A stretch of DNA of 49,797 nucleotides from Prevotella sp. (GTDB taxonomy: Bacteria > Bacteroidota > Bacteroidia > Bacteroidales > Bacteroidaceae), in contig JAFTGH010000009.1 of NCBI GenBank assembly GCA_017458005.1, positions 1 to 49,797 of the forward strand. Direction: 5' to 3'. This document shows positions 41,528-49,797 of the stretch, piece by piece (the first letter of the stretch is position 1; the number at the start of each line of letters is the position of its first letter). Under the pieces are notes generated by a model that was not told the origin of the DNA, searched no databases, and worked only from the letters and a program-made list of their open reading frames with translations. Both the position numbers and the translations under genes were made by a program.

Positions 41528-42062
41528 TATATCTCTTCATGAATATTTTGTAAAACGAGACACTTCTTGACAATTCTCGCGATACAGAAATCGTTTTCTT
41601 TCCCTTGAATATCAAAACCTCCAATGCGTCCGTATTTCGTTCAAAATAATGTTTTATATTTCTTGCCATAGAACTTGGACTATAGTCTGTTGTAATATTC
41701 AACAGAATACGATTACTTTGTCCTATTGATTCCAATAGTCTATTAAGGGCTGAGGCTTTCCCATAAACGGTTTTTAAATCATAGACTCTATATGTTCCTT
41801 TGCGTTCAAAAATGAAATCAGCAGTGCGGACACTTTTAGGATTTGGTAATATAAATACACGGAAGCCATGGGATACTGCCTTTCGGGCTGCATTAAGGAG
41901 ATTCTCGAAATCATCATGCTGCTCTCCTCCTGCAATATAAATGTTTGTTTCATCTGCAAGAGGATAGAAGACACTCATCTTAGCAATACGTTCCACCTGC
42001 CGAGAGAAATCTGCTCCCGTCAACACATGCAATTTTGCTAGTTCTTTGGCTATATCGTCCAT
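41520..42062 (-). CDS. Nuclease-like protein (CdiA-CT/PD-(D/E)XK type, tentative)
   Basis: 180 aa, no signal peptide. The central part reads KSVRTADFIFERKGTYRVYDL and then KTVYGKASALNRLLESIGQSN; the pattern D-x(n)-(Y)DLKT with downstream S-x-GQSNRILLN resembles PD-(D/E)XK-type tRNase or DNase domains found at the C-termini of CdiA-like toxins and in phage and mobile-element proteins. The first 80 residues are not toxin-delivery domains, so it is a stand-alone cytosolic protein. No immunity gene is adjacent. A hairpin (CAACTT/AAGTTG near 42104-42120) lies in its leader, and a -7 box TATCTTTG is at 42136-42129. Confidence 0.5.
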   Translation of the reverse strand: MDDIAKELAKLHVLTGADFSRQVERIAKMSVFYPLADETNIYIAGGEQHDDFENLLNAARKAVSHGFRVFILPNPKSVRTADFIFERKGTYRVYDLKTVYGKASALNRLLESIGQSNRILLNITTDYSPSSMARNIKHYFERNTDALEVLIFKGKKTISVSRELSRSVSFYKIFMKRYTK

Positions 42063-42128
42063 TTTTATTTGAGTCTGAATAGTTGGTAACTATTTTTTCT
42101 CTTGTCAACTTTTTGCAAGTTGGCACTG

Positions 42129-42136
42129 CAAAGATA
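42129..42136 (-). promoter_or_regulatory. Probable promoter of the nuclease-like gene (-7 box)
   Basis: TATCTTTG on the minus strand; the nearest TTG is only 16 nt upstream. Leader about 65 nt including a small hairpin. Confidence 0.45.
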
Positions 42137-42197
42137 GGAATTATTTCTGAAACAAAGAAGAAAAAGGGGGAAATATTTGGAGGTGATAATAAATAAA

Positions 42198-42230
42198 AAC
42201 CGACTGCGACACAGAATGAGGCAGTCGGTT
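42198..42230 (-). terminator. Terminator of the tolC-macAB operon
   Basis: Perfect 10-bp stem (42198-42207 with 42221-42230) followed on the minus strand by TTTTTATTTATT, 20 bp after the permease stop. Confidence 0.85.
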
Positions 42231-42250
42231 GTCTTTTTCGTGTAAATTTC

Positions 42251-43468
42251 TTACTCGTGGCGAATAGCCTCGATGGGATCCATGTTGGCTGCCTTCTGGG
42301 CAGGGATGTAGCCGAAGAGGACTCCAATGCAGACGCAGACGAAGAAGGATACGTAGATAGACCAGGCTGGTACGCTCGACGGCATGCCGACAATACCAAG
42401 GCAGGCACTCGCGGAGCAGCCTACCAGAATACCTAGTAATCCTCCCGTGACGGAGATAAGTACCGACTCTATCAGGAACTGCAATGAGATGACGGGTCCT
42501 GTGGCACCTACCGCCATGCGAAGACCAATCTCTTTGGTGCGCTCTGTCACAGACACCAGCATGATGTTCATGATGCCGATACCAGCGACAAGCAACGAGA
42601 ATGCGGCTGCCACAACAAGGATGATGGTGACGGTATCCATCGTCGACGACATTGTCTCCATCATCTCCGCCTGTGAGCGGATGGTGAAGTCATCGTCAGC
42701 ACCCTCCTTCAGTTTGTGATTGTCACGGAGTATCTGGGTGAGTTCCTCGATGGCGGCGTCAGACAATTCCTCAGTGACTGCCGAGCAGACGATGCTGGAG
42801 AAGAAAGTCTGGGCTGCTATACGTTTCATGACGGTAGTGTAGGGGGCTATCATCACATTGTCCTGGTCCATACCCCAACTGTTATAGCCCTTCGACTTGA
42901 GGACTCCGACAATGCGCATGGGAATGGACTTGAAGCGGATGGTCTTGCCGATGGGGTCGACATTATCGCCAAACAACTCTGTGACGATGGTCTTGCCCAC
43001 AACGACGACCTTTGCCGCCTTCTTGATATCCTCTTCCGTGAAGCAGTCGCCGTCCTCTACTTCCCACTGTTTGATGTCGAGATACTCAGGGCTCTCACCA
43101 TAGACACTGGTATTGGTGTTGTTATTACCGTAGATGACCTGACCGCTTGCCGTCACCTCTGGCGACACCTTCGTGACAAATTTCTTCTCACGGAGGATGC
43201 GCTCATAGTCAGCCATCTTCAGGGTCTGCATACTGGACGGATCCTGGCGGACACCACCACGCATGTCGGCTCCAGGTCGGATTGTCAGCAGGTTGGTTCC
43301 CATCGTCGACAACTCTTGTCGGATGCTTTCCTTCGAGCCTTGTCCGATAGCCATCATGATAATGACGGCTGCCACACCGATAATGATACCCAGCATGGAG
43401 AGGAAAGAGCGCATCTTATTGTTCGCCACGGCTCTCAGACTGACTTTGAAAAGATTCAGTATATTCAT
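42251..43468 (-). CDS. MacB-type ABC permease
   Basis: 405 aa. The N-terminal segment (VANNKMRSFLSMLGIIIGVAAVIIMMAIGQG) contains the first membrane helix. A large periplasmic MacB_PCD domain (about 50-280) and three C-terminal helices of the FtsX fold follow (MDTVTIILVVAAAFSLLVAGIGIMNIMLV in pieces; VTERTKEIGLRMAVGA). It is the mechanotransmission permease of a MacAB-TolC type pump. In E. coli MacB the ATPase is fused to the permease; here they are separate genes 3 bp apart. Confidence 0.92.
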   Translation of the reverse strand: MNILNLFKVSLRAVANNKMRSFLSMLGIIIGVAAVIIMMAIGQGSKESIRQELSTMGTNLLTIRPGADMRGGVRQDPSSMQTLKMADYERILREKKFVTKVSPEVTASGQVIYGNNNTNTSVYGESPEYLDIKQWEVEDGDCFTEEDIKKAAKVVVVGKTIVTELFGDNVDPIGKTIRFKSIPMRIVGVLKSKGYNSWGMDQDNVMIAPYTTVMKRIAAQTFFSSIVCSAVTEELSDAAIEELTQILRDNHKLKEGADDDFTIRSQAEMMETMSSTMDTVTIILVVAAAFSLLVAGIGIMNIMLVSVTERTKEIGLRMAVGATGPVISLQFLIESVLISVTGGLLGILVGCSASACLGIVGMPSSVPAWSIYVSFFVCVCIGVLFGYIPAQKAANMDPIEAIRHE

Positions 43469-43471
43469 TGT

Positions 43472-44230
43472 TTAATCGTCTTGCGGTTTGGGCAGGGCGG
43501 CAAGTGCCTCGGCTGCCGACTTGATATTCGTATTAATCGTGTCCTCGCGGATCTTGCCGTCACGGAGGTTGATATTCCGACTACTGTATTCTGCAATCTC
43601 GGGGTTATGGGTCACGAAGATGATGGTATGCCCTTGCTTGTAGAGTTCCTGAAAGAGAACGAGCATCTCAAAGGAGGTGCGGGTGTCGAGGTTACCTGTC
43701 GCCTCGTCGGCAAGGAGCACGGCGGGATCGTTGACCAAGGCACGGGCAATAGCGACACGCTGCATCTGTCCTCCAGACATCTGGTTGGACTTGTGCTCCA
43801 GTCGGTCGCCCAGTCCTACCGCCTCCAAAGCCTTGACGGCTGCGGCACGGCGTTGTTTGGCGTCATACTTGTTGTTATACATCAACGGCAGTTCCACGTT
43901 CTCCACCGCAGTGGTCTTCGCCAGCAGGTTGTAGTTCTGGAACACGAAACCGATCTTCTGATTACGCAGATGGGCACGCTGGGTCTTCGACATCGTGCGG
44001 ACTGACACACCATCAAGGTAATACTCTCCACTGGTAGGTGTGTCAAGACAGCCCAACTGGTTGAGAAGGGTAGACTTGCCCGATCCGGAGGTGCCTTGAA
44101 TGGTGACAAACTCGCCCTCGTAGATCTTGAACGAGACACCACGCAATGCCTTCACCGTCTCGCTGCCCACCTGGAAGTAACGCTTCACGTTTTGCAGTTC
44201 GATGACGACTTTTCGATTATCTTCAGCCAT
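43472..44230 (-). CDS. MacB-type ABC ATPase
   Basis: 252 aa from ATG 44230 ([20 protein letters not shown]). The frame is open further, but that would overlap macA and the extra residues do not resemble the family. Walker [19 protein letters not shown], signature [19 protein letters not shown], Walker [13 protein letters not shown] and the H-loop VTHNPEIA are complete, as in LolD/MacB ATPases. It powers the permease encoded 3 bp downstream. Confidence 0.94.
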   Translation of the reverse strand: MAEDNRKVVIELQNVKRYFQVGSETVKALRGVSFKIYEGEFVTIQGTSGSGKSTLLNQLGCLDTPTSGEYYLDGVSVRTMSKTQRAHLRNQKIGFVFQNYNLLAKTTAVENVELPLMYNNKYDAKQRRAAAVKALEAVGLGDRLEHKSNQMSGGQMQRVAIARALVNDPAVLLADEATGNLDTRTSFEMLVLFQELYKQGHTIIFVTHNPEIAEYSSRNINLRDGKIREDTINTNIKSAAEALAALPKPQDD

Positions 44231-44231
44231 A

Positions 44232-45431
44232 TTACTGTTTCTTCTGACCTTGGTTGTTCTTGTTGTTATTGTTTCGTGGACGAGGCATGAAGGGGTTGCT
44301 TGCCTGCTGCTCACCGCCAGCGACTTCGCCACCCGAGATGTTGAAGTCTGTCAGGATCTCGGTACCCTCTTTGATACCGCTCACAATCTCTGTCAGTAAA
44401 CCATTGGTAGTACCAATCTCCACTTTGTATGCCTTAAAGGTGTTTCCTTCCTTCGTCCATATCTTGTGGTCGCCCTCGCAGTCGTCAATCTTCTCCCCTT
44501 TGTTTAGGAACGCCTCGTTGGGTGTGAAGCGCAAGGCTTTGGAGGGAACTGCGAGTACGTCGTTCTTCTCCAAGGTGAAGATGGTGACATTTGCCGTCAG
44601 TCCTGGTTTGAGTTTCAGGTCCTTGTTTGGAGCGGAGATCACCACTTCGTAGGTCACCACATTACTCTCTGTAGTAGCCTGTTGGCGAACTTGTGTGACG
44701 GCTCCCTCAAAAGAATCGTCAGGGAAGGCGTCGACAGTGAAAGAGACACGCTGTCCTTCCTTCACACCGCCAATGTCTGCCTCGTCGATGTCCGCAATGA
44801 CACGCATGTCTGTCAAGTCCTGGGCAATGGTGAAAAGTTCCGGGGTATTGAACGAGGCGGCAACGGTCTGTCCTTCCTCTACTGATTTCGACAGCACCAC
44901 ACCATCTATTGGCGAGGTGATCGTGGCATAGCCGAGGTTGGTCTGTGCTTTCTGTACACTCTCACGAGAGGAGTTGACAGACTGACGTGCTTTCTCGTAA
45001 GTGAGTTTGGCATTCTCATAGTCGTCGGCACTGACCAGTCCCTTGTCGAAAAGGGTCTTGTAGCGGTTGTAGTTAGCAAGTTCATAGTTCAGGGTGCTCT
45101 GTGCACTCGACAGGTTTGCCTTTGCCGTGTTCAACTCACTGATGAGGTTGGTCTTGTCGAGTTCGGCGATCACCTGTCCTTTTCTGACCACACTGTTGTA
45201 GTCAACATAGAGTTTCGACACGATACCGCTGACCTGTGTACCTACTGTGACGGAGGTGACAGGCTCGATGGTTCCTGTGGCGGTGATAGAGGTGTGGATA
45301 TCCTGTTTCTCTACCTTTGCCGTCTCGAACGACACTTTCTCGTCTTTCTTTCCGCCTGACAACAGCCAGACGATGAGGGCTATCACGACGATTGCGCCTA
45401 TGATGAGCCATAATTTCTTGTTCTTGAGCAT
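44232..45431 (-). CDS. MacA-like periplasmic adaptor protein
   Basis: 399 aa from ATG 45431 (MLKNKKLWLIIGAIVVIALIVWLLS), which places the membrane anchor at the N-terminus; the longer start adds a charged unsupported stretch. The adaptor architecture is clear: barrel-sandwich start (SITATGTIEPVTSVTVGTQVSG), a helical hairpin (about 95-165), the return lipoyl half (ATITSPIDGVVLSKSVEEGQTV) and beta-barrel domains. The C-terminus is Asn/Gln/Lys-rich. It links the MacB pump to the TolC channel and sits 1 nt from the ATPase gene. Confidence 0.93.
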   Translation of the reverse strand: MLKNKKLWLIIGAIVVIALIVWLLSGGKKDEKVSFETAKVEKQDIHTSITATGTIEPVTSVTVGTQVSGIVSKLYVDYNSVVRKGQVIAELDKTNLISELNTAKANLSSAQSTLNYELANYNRYKTLFDKGLVSADDYENAKLTYEKARQSVNSSRESVQKAQTNLGYATITSPIDGVVLSKSVEEGQTVAASFNTPELFTIAQDLTDMRVIADIDEADIGGVKEGQRVSFTVDAFPDDSFEGAVTQVRQQATTESNVVTYEVVISAPNKDLKLKPGLTANVTIFTLEKNDVLAVPSKALRFTPNEAFLNKGEKIDDCEGDHKIWTKEGNTFKAYKVEIGTTNGLLTEIVSGIKEGTEILTDFNISGGEVAGGEQQASNPFMPRPRNNNNKNNQGQKKQ

Positions 45432-45447
45432 ATCTTTTCTTTTTTTA

Positions 45448-46785
45448 TTATATTCGCATGGTCTCACCCTGATAGAAACGTAGCAGTTGCTGGCTCAGGA
45501 TAGTGGTATATTTCGCCTGCAGACGGTTCTGCTGGGCGAGGATGAGTTTGTCTTTCCCTGTCATCAGTTCCACGATGTTCTTTAGCCCGAGGTGGAACTG
45601 CTCTGACAGCAGGTCATAGGATGCCTGCTCACTCTCCACGGTAGTAGTGGCGGCACGGAACTTCTGTTGGTTGTTCAGTGCGTCGAGCCAATAGCCCTCG
45701 ATAGTCGAGTAGAGTTGCTTTTGCTGGTCAAGGAGGTCGAGTTCCGCTTGCTCATGGGCAATCTTTGCCCTGTTGACTGCGGTCTTTGTCTTACGACCGT
45801 CAATGATGGGGACATTCACGCCTACACCTGCCGATGCGTCGAAGTTGGTCTTCATCTGTGATCCCCAGGTGTTAGACGACATGGAATTGGTGGAGGTGCC
45901 CACTCCTGCCGTCATATTGATGGTAGGCAGCCATCCTGCCTTGGCAATCTTCAGTTGCAGGTCGCTCGACTCAATACCTAATTTGGCGTTCTGAATCTCA
46001 GGGCGTTGTGCAAGGGCTGCCTCATAGACACTCTGTAGCGAGGGAATGTCGGCAAGAGCCTGCTCGTCGGTGGTCGCTGGTATGGCGACATCGAAATCAC
46101 TGCCGTCTGTAATCTCCAGCAACTGACGGAGTTGGAGTTTGTACTCAGCCAACTGTGTCTGAGCCTGTACGATGTCATATTCATCGGTAGCACGTTGGGC
46201 AGTCAGTTGAGCCAAGTCGGCTTTAGACATCTTGCCGACCTCCACCATCTGCTGACCACGCTCTTCGTTCTTCTTACTTGTCTCCAAGTTCTGACGCTCT
46301 ACCTCTACGGACTCTGCCACGTAAAGGATCTGGACATACAACTGGGCAATACGCTCCTGAATGGAGTTGGCTGTCTCTGCGACAGACAGGTCTGCCTGTT
46401 GCTCACTCAGTCGGTCCATCTTCAGTTGGTTGGTGTTCTGACCGCCGTTCCATACAGTCCAAGAGGCATTCAGACCATAGGAGCCGTTATAGTAGGTCTT
46501 GGTTACATCCGTACTTACCGTTCCGTTGGTGACAGTCATCGTGCCAGACTCTGTCCACGGGCGGTAGCCCACACTTTGATTGGTGGATGCCGATAGGGTG
46601 GGGAATAATGCTGCGGATGATTGCTTGCGGGTCTCTGTGGCTGACTGCTTCTGCAATCGTGCCTGTTGTAGCGTGATATTGTTCTCAATAGCATACTGGA
46701 TGCAGTCCTCTAATGTCCACTTCTTCTGTCCAAAAGCACATAGGACGAGAGTAGACATTAACATCGTCATTATCCTTTTTTTCAT
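45448..46785 (-). CDS. TolC-family outer-membrane efflux channel
   Basis: 445 aa with signal peptide (MKKRIMTMLMSTLVLCAFG), then WTLEDCIQYAIENNITLQQA, the typical first repeat of outer-membrane efflux proteins, and two internally repeated long-helix regions (second near AALAQRPEIQNAKLGIESSD). First gene of the tolC-macA-macB operon. A TACTTTTG box (46838-46831) lies about 45 nt upstream. The pump could export a peptide, antibiotic or lipid; being about 6 kb from the RiPP cluster and in the same orientation, it is a possible peptide exporter. Confidence 0.93.
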   Translation of the reverse strand: MKKRIMTMLMSTLVLCAFGQKKWTLEDCIQYAIENNITLQQARLQKQSATETRKQSSAALFPTLSASTNQSVGYRPWTESGTMTVTNGTVSTDVTKTYYNGSYGLNASWTVWNGGQNTNQLKMDRLSEQQADLSVAETANSIQERIAQLYVQILYVAESVEVERQNLETSKKNEERGQQMVEVGKMSKADLAQLTAQRATDEYDIVQAQTQLAEYKLQLRQLLEITDGSDFDVAIPATTDEQALADIPSLQSVYEAALAQRPEIQNAKLGIESSDLQLKIAKAGWLPTINMTAGVGTSTNSMSSNTWGSQMKTNFDASAGVGVNVPIIDGRKTKTAVNRAKIAHEQAELDLLDQQKQLYSTIEGYWLDALNNQQKFRAATTTVESEQASYDLLSEQFHLGLKNIVELMTGKDKLILAQQNRLQAKYTTILSQQLLRFYQGETMRI

Positions 46786-46830
46786 ATCAATTGTTTTGTT
46801 TTTGTATCTTTTTGTTCATTTAAACCACTG

Positions 46831-46838
46831 CAAAAGTA
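46831..46838 (-). promoter_or_regulatory. Probable promoter of tolC-macAB (-7 box)
   Basis: TACTTTTG on the minus strand, divergent from the PBP1A promoter; no perfect -33 TTG. Confidence 0.5.
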
Positions 46839-46952
46839 TAAAGAAAATATTAATATATAGATAATAAGGTTTGAGGGTTTAACAATTATTTGACTTTTTT
46901 GCGCTTTTGGTTGAAAATATAGCAAAAATTTCCATATCTCAACAAAAAACCG

Positions 46953-46960
46953 TATATTTG
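46953..46960 (+). promoter_or_regulatory. Probable promoter of the PBP1A gene (-7 box)
   Basis: TATATTTG, 26 bp before the ATG; -33 region weak. Confidence 0.5.
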
Positions 46961-46986
46961 CATCGCCGATTAATAACAAGTCGAAG

Positions 46987-49308
46987 ATGAAAAAGGTAAT
47001 CGTACGTGTTCTATGGGCTCTGCTGGGTGCTTCTGTACTGACAGCAGCATTCGCTTTTTATGCCATTAATAATGGATGGATAGGATATATGCCACCTATC
47101 GAGGAGTTGCAGAACCCCATCAATAGATATGCGACACAGGTCTATAGTGCTGATGGCAAAATCATGGGAACTTGGAACTATAACAGGGAGAACCGTGTCC
47201 TGGTGGACTACTCCCAGTTGTCGCCTGCTCTCATACAAGCATTGGTGGCTACGGAGGACGTGCGTTTCTACGACCATTCGGGAATCGATTTCATCGCTTT
47301 AGGACGTGCCATCGTCAAGAGAGGAATGCTTCGACAGAAGAGTGCGGGCGGTGGTTCTACGATAACACAGCAGTTGGCAAAGCAACTTTATTCTGGAACG
47401 GCACATAGCGTGATGGAGCGCTTGTTGCAAAAACCAATCGAGTGGGTGATTGCCGTGCAGTTGGAGCGTAACTATACCAAGGATGAGATCATCGCTATGT
47501 ATCTCAACTATTTCGATTTCCTTCATAATGCGGTGGGAATCAAGACAGCCTCGAATACGTATTTCGGAAAGGAGCCGAAAGACTTGACAGTCAATGAGGC
47601 TGCGACCCTGATAGGTTTGTGTAAGAATCCCTCCTATTTCAATCCTGTGCGTTACAAGGAGAGGAGTCAGGAGCGTCGTAATGTGGTACTTGGACAGATG
47701 GTGAAGGCAGGCTACTTGACGGATGCCCAGTATGAGCAGTATTCCGCAGAGCCACTGAAACTGAACTTTCACGTGTCTGACCATAAGGATGGCGTGGCTG
47801 TCTATTTCCGTGATTTCCTGCGCCGATACATGATGGCGAAGAAACCTGAACGGTCGGAGTATCCTTCATGGAATATGGTGAAGTATCATCAAGACTCTAT
47901 CAACTGGGAGACAGATCCACTATATGGCTGGTGTAATAAGAACCGTAAGCGCAATGGCGATAACTATAATGTGTACACGGATGGATTGAAAGTGTATACC
48001 ACCATCGATTCCCGTATGCAGGAATACGCAGAACAGGCTGCACGTGAGCATATCGTCAAATATCTGCAACCTGCTTTTGACAAGGAGAATCGTGGTCGTA
48101 AGAGTGCTCCCTACTCTGGTAATCTGTCGGCGGAGCAGGTCAATAAGATTCTGATGCGCTCTGTCCGCCAGTGTGAGCGCTATAGGGTACTGAAAGAGTC
48201 TGGGGCTTCCGAGGAGGAGATCAAACGCTCGTTCAATACGAAGACGGAGATGTCGGTGTTCACCTATCATGGGGAGAAAGACACGATTATGACACCACTG
48301 GACTCTATCCGCTATTATAAGTCATTCCTCCGTTGTGGCTTTATGAGTATGTGCCCGCAAAATGGACATGTGAAGGCGTATGTGGGAGGTCTTGATTTTA
48401 TGCACTTCGCTTACGATATGTGTATGGAAGGTCGTCGTCAGGTGGGTTCTACCATCAAGCCATTCCTCTATTCCCTTGCTATGGAGAATGGCTTCTCGCC
48501 TTGTGACGTGGCTCCAAATGTTCAAGAGACTTATATTGTCGGAGGACGTGCATGGACTCCCCGAAATGGAAGCCGTGCCCGTTATGGCGAGATGGTGACG
48601 CTGAAGTGGGGACTGCAGCAGTCGAACAACTGGATATCTGCCTATCTGATGAGTAAACTGAATCCGCAGGCTTTCGTGACTTTGCTCCGTGAATATGGTA
48701 TCAACAACCCGGAGATCCACCCGTCAATGGCTCTCTGCCTAGGACCGTGTGATATCACGGTAGGGGAGATGGTTAGTGCCTATACTACTTTTGCCAATCA
48801 TGGTATTCGTACTTCTCCTATGTTCGTGACTAAGATTGCGGACAATGAGGGTAATGTCCTTGCGGAGTTCCAACCTTGTATGAATGAGGTCATCAGTGAG
48901 GAAAGTGCCCATAAGATGCTATATATGCTGAAGGCTGTCGTAGAGGGCGGTACCGCAGGTCGTTTACGTTATAAGTACAATATCCCTGGCGACATTGCCG
49001 GCAAGACTGGTACGACCAATAACAATAGTGACGCATGGTTTATGGGTATCACACCCACACTGGTCAGCGGCTGCTGGGTAGGCGGCGAGGATCGTGATAT
49101 ACACTTCACCATGACGAGCATGGGACAGGGTGCCGCAGGCGCTTTGCCTGTTTGGGCATATTATATGCGACGTGTCTATGCGGACAAACGACTGGGATAT
49201 AATGAGAATGCAATTTTCGATTTGCCCCCAGGATATAATCCTTGCCAGTTTGATGATTCTGGACTGGAAGAGGCTTCCGAGGATGATATGGGAGAAATAT
49301 TTGAGTAG
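46987..49308 (+). CDS. Penicillin-binding protein 1A, bifunctional
   Basis: 773 aa. One N-terminal membrane anchor (about 7-27), a GT51 glycosyltransferase domain (catalytic E90 in ATEDVRFYDHSGID; AGGGSTITQQLAKQL) and a transpeptidase domain with the nucleophile motif S488-T-I-K491, S546-N-N and K673-T-G-T. It polymerises and crosslinks peptidoglycan. The Asp/Glu-rich C-terminus (EEASEDDMGEIFE) is short. Transcribed alone, with a terminator at 49336-49371 and the rRNA operon next. Confidence 0.94.
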   Translation: MKKVIVRVLWALLGASVLTAAFAFYAINNGWIGYMPPIEELQNPINRYATQVYSADGKIMGTWNYNRENRVLVDYSQLSPALIQALVATEDVRFYDHSGIDFIALGRAIVKRGMLRQKSAGGGSTITQQLAKQLYSGTAHSVMERLLQKPIEWVIAVQLERNYTKDEIIAMYLNYFDFLHNAVGIKTASNTYFGKEPKDLTVNEAATLIGLCKNPSYFNPVRYKERSQERRNVVLGQMVKAGYLTDAQYEQYSAEPLKLNFHVSDHKDGVAVYFRDFLRRYMMAKKPERSEYPSWNMVKYHQDSINWETDPLYGWCNKNRKRNGDNYNVYTDGLKVYTTIDSRMQEYAEQAAREHIVKYLQPAFDKENRGRKSAPYSGNLSAEQVNKILMRSVRQCERYRVLKESGASEEEIKRSFNTKTEMSVFTYHGEKDTIMTPLDSIRYYKSFLRCGFMSMCPQNGHVKAYVGGLDFMHFAYDMCMEGRRQVGSTIKPFLYSLAMENGFSPCDVAPNVQETYIVGGRAWTPRNGSRARYGEMVTLKWGLQQSNNWISAYLMSKLNPQAFVTLLREYGINNPEIHPSMALCLGPCDITVGEMVSAYTTFANHGIRTSPMFVTKIADNEGNVLAEFQPCMNEVISEESAHKMLYMLKAVVEGGTAGRLRYKYNIPGDIAGKTGTTNNNSDAWFMGITPTLVSGCWVGGEDRDIHFTMTSMGQGAAGALPVWAYYMRRVYADKRLGYNENAIFDLPPGYNPCQFDDSGLEEASEDDMGEIFE

Positions 49309-49335
49309 CCTATATATAATATAATAAGGTGTAAG

Positions 49336-49371
49336 GTTTTCGCTTTTTGTTATGAAAAGCGAAAACTTTTT
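49336..49371 (+). terminator. Terminator after PBP1A
   Basis: Perfect 12-bp stem (49336-49347 with 49355-49366), 7-nt loop, followed by TTTTTG. Confidence 0.85.
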
Positions 49372-49401
49372 GTTTTGTAGAAAAAAAAGTTGTAGAAAAG
49401 T

Positions 49402-49432
49402 TTGGTGGGTTTTGAAAATAGTTGTACCTTTG
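49402..49432 (+). promoter_or_regulatory. rRNA operon promoter
   Basis: TTG (49402-49404), 20 nt, TACCTTTG (49425-49432), an optimal Bacteroidota promoter as expected for rRNA. Confidence 0.8.
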
Positions 49433-49700
49433 CATCCGCTTTCGCCTAAAAACTTAGGTGTTGGCGAATTTGGAGAAGAGATCTTTGAGATAATTACATA
49501 AAACAGAGAAGAAGTAGTACAAGAAGCAAGTGCTTTTCCTTCTTGGAAATGTACTTGGGTATAGTAATGTAGACGAACCGTCAATAATGACGACAGGTGT
49601 TTTACAATAAATCCATTTTGTTCTACCGGATAACGATTGAAGAGATGCGCTCATCAAAGCACAGAGAACGGATCCTTTGTTGGATTTAATGATATTTTAT
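49433..49700 (+). other. 16S rRNA leader
   Basis: About 268 nt between the rRNA promoter and the mature 16S 5' end. No protein-coding gene is supported. It should contain anti-termination and processing signals; I could not identify individual boxes with confidence. Confidence 0.6.

Positions 49701-49797
<97 letters not shown>

Noticed and set aside
42716-44005. Long plus-strand open frame of 429 codons
   Set aside because: Antisense to the MacB permease and ATPase genes, both with complete motifs.

Overview
The window comes from a Bacteroidota chromosome, most likely Prevotellaceae (Prevotella/Segatella type). Evidence: promoters repeatedly fit the phylum-specific pattern TTG, about 20 nt, then TAnnTTTG; SecA is 1123 aa and S16 has a long Ala/Glu tail, both typical of the phylum; and the window ends inside the 5' end of a 16S rRNA gene whose first ~97 nt read like a Prevotella-group 16S. 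Nearly all of it is ordinary chromosomal backbone. The accessory parts are the left edge, a small surface-polysaccharide island, and a peptide-maturation (RiPP) cluster.

Layout. 1-838: no convincing gene; short direct and inverted repeats, hairpins, and a decayed scrap of the neighbouring EFR1 gene. 839-3942 (minus): TPR histidine kinase with a degenerate phospho-acceptor site, EFR1 flavodoxin/ferredoxin, then a DUF6169-like pair. 4105-9856 (plus): leucine operon leuA-leuC-leuD plus a second LeuA/citramalate-synthase paralogue, then a DUF2461 gene; leuB is absent. 9863-16354: three GT2 genes, one GT4 gene and a Wzx-like flippase interleaved with rpsP; a four-unit array of 22-bp palindromes lies in the divergent region upstream of the flippase. 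16344-31048 (minus): porin, rlmD, uxuB-like and uxuA, a secreted hypothetical, a twin-domain ABC ATPase, ruvC, an ABC ATPase, secA, a probable pseudo-phosphatase and an Lnb/DUF4105 membrane protein. 31147-36624 (plus): outer-membrane protein, lptC, CNNM/CorC protein and ppiD, an envelope operon. 37060-40863 (minus): the RiPP cluster. 41393-42062: a candidate small RNA facing a nuclease-like gene. 42251-46785 (minus): tolC-macA-macB (split), a tripartite efflux system. 46987-49308: PBP1A. 49402-49797: rRNA promoter, leader and 16S start.

The most unusual system is the RiPP cluster. Read on the minus strand, it has two tandem copies of a 36-37 aa Cys-containing precursor gene (one intact, core ICSSCTAHCNEDEV; one broken by a single extra base), a radical SAM/SPASM maturase, a PqqD-like protein, an HPr-kinase-like P-loop protein, a second PqqD-like protein, and an ABC exporter reduced to 219 aa by an internal deletion that removes Walker A. 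It looks like a recently duplicated and partly decaying peptide system, with an efflux operon nearby that could in principle take over export.

A second theme is unexplained short repeats: two palindrome arrays with 22-23 bp spacing, octamer repeats of the form GTWAARNN placed directly after stop codons, a heptamer repeat inside the signal-peptide codons of lptC, and a 55-bp dispersed repeat able to form a pseudoknot. All functional calls are from reading the sequence and from memory of the families; no database search was run.
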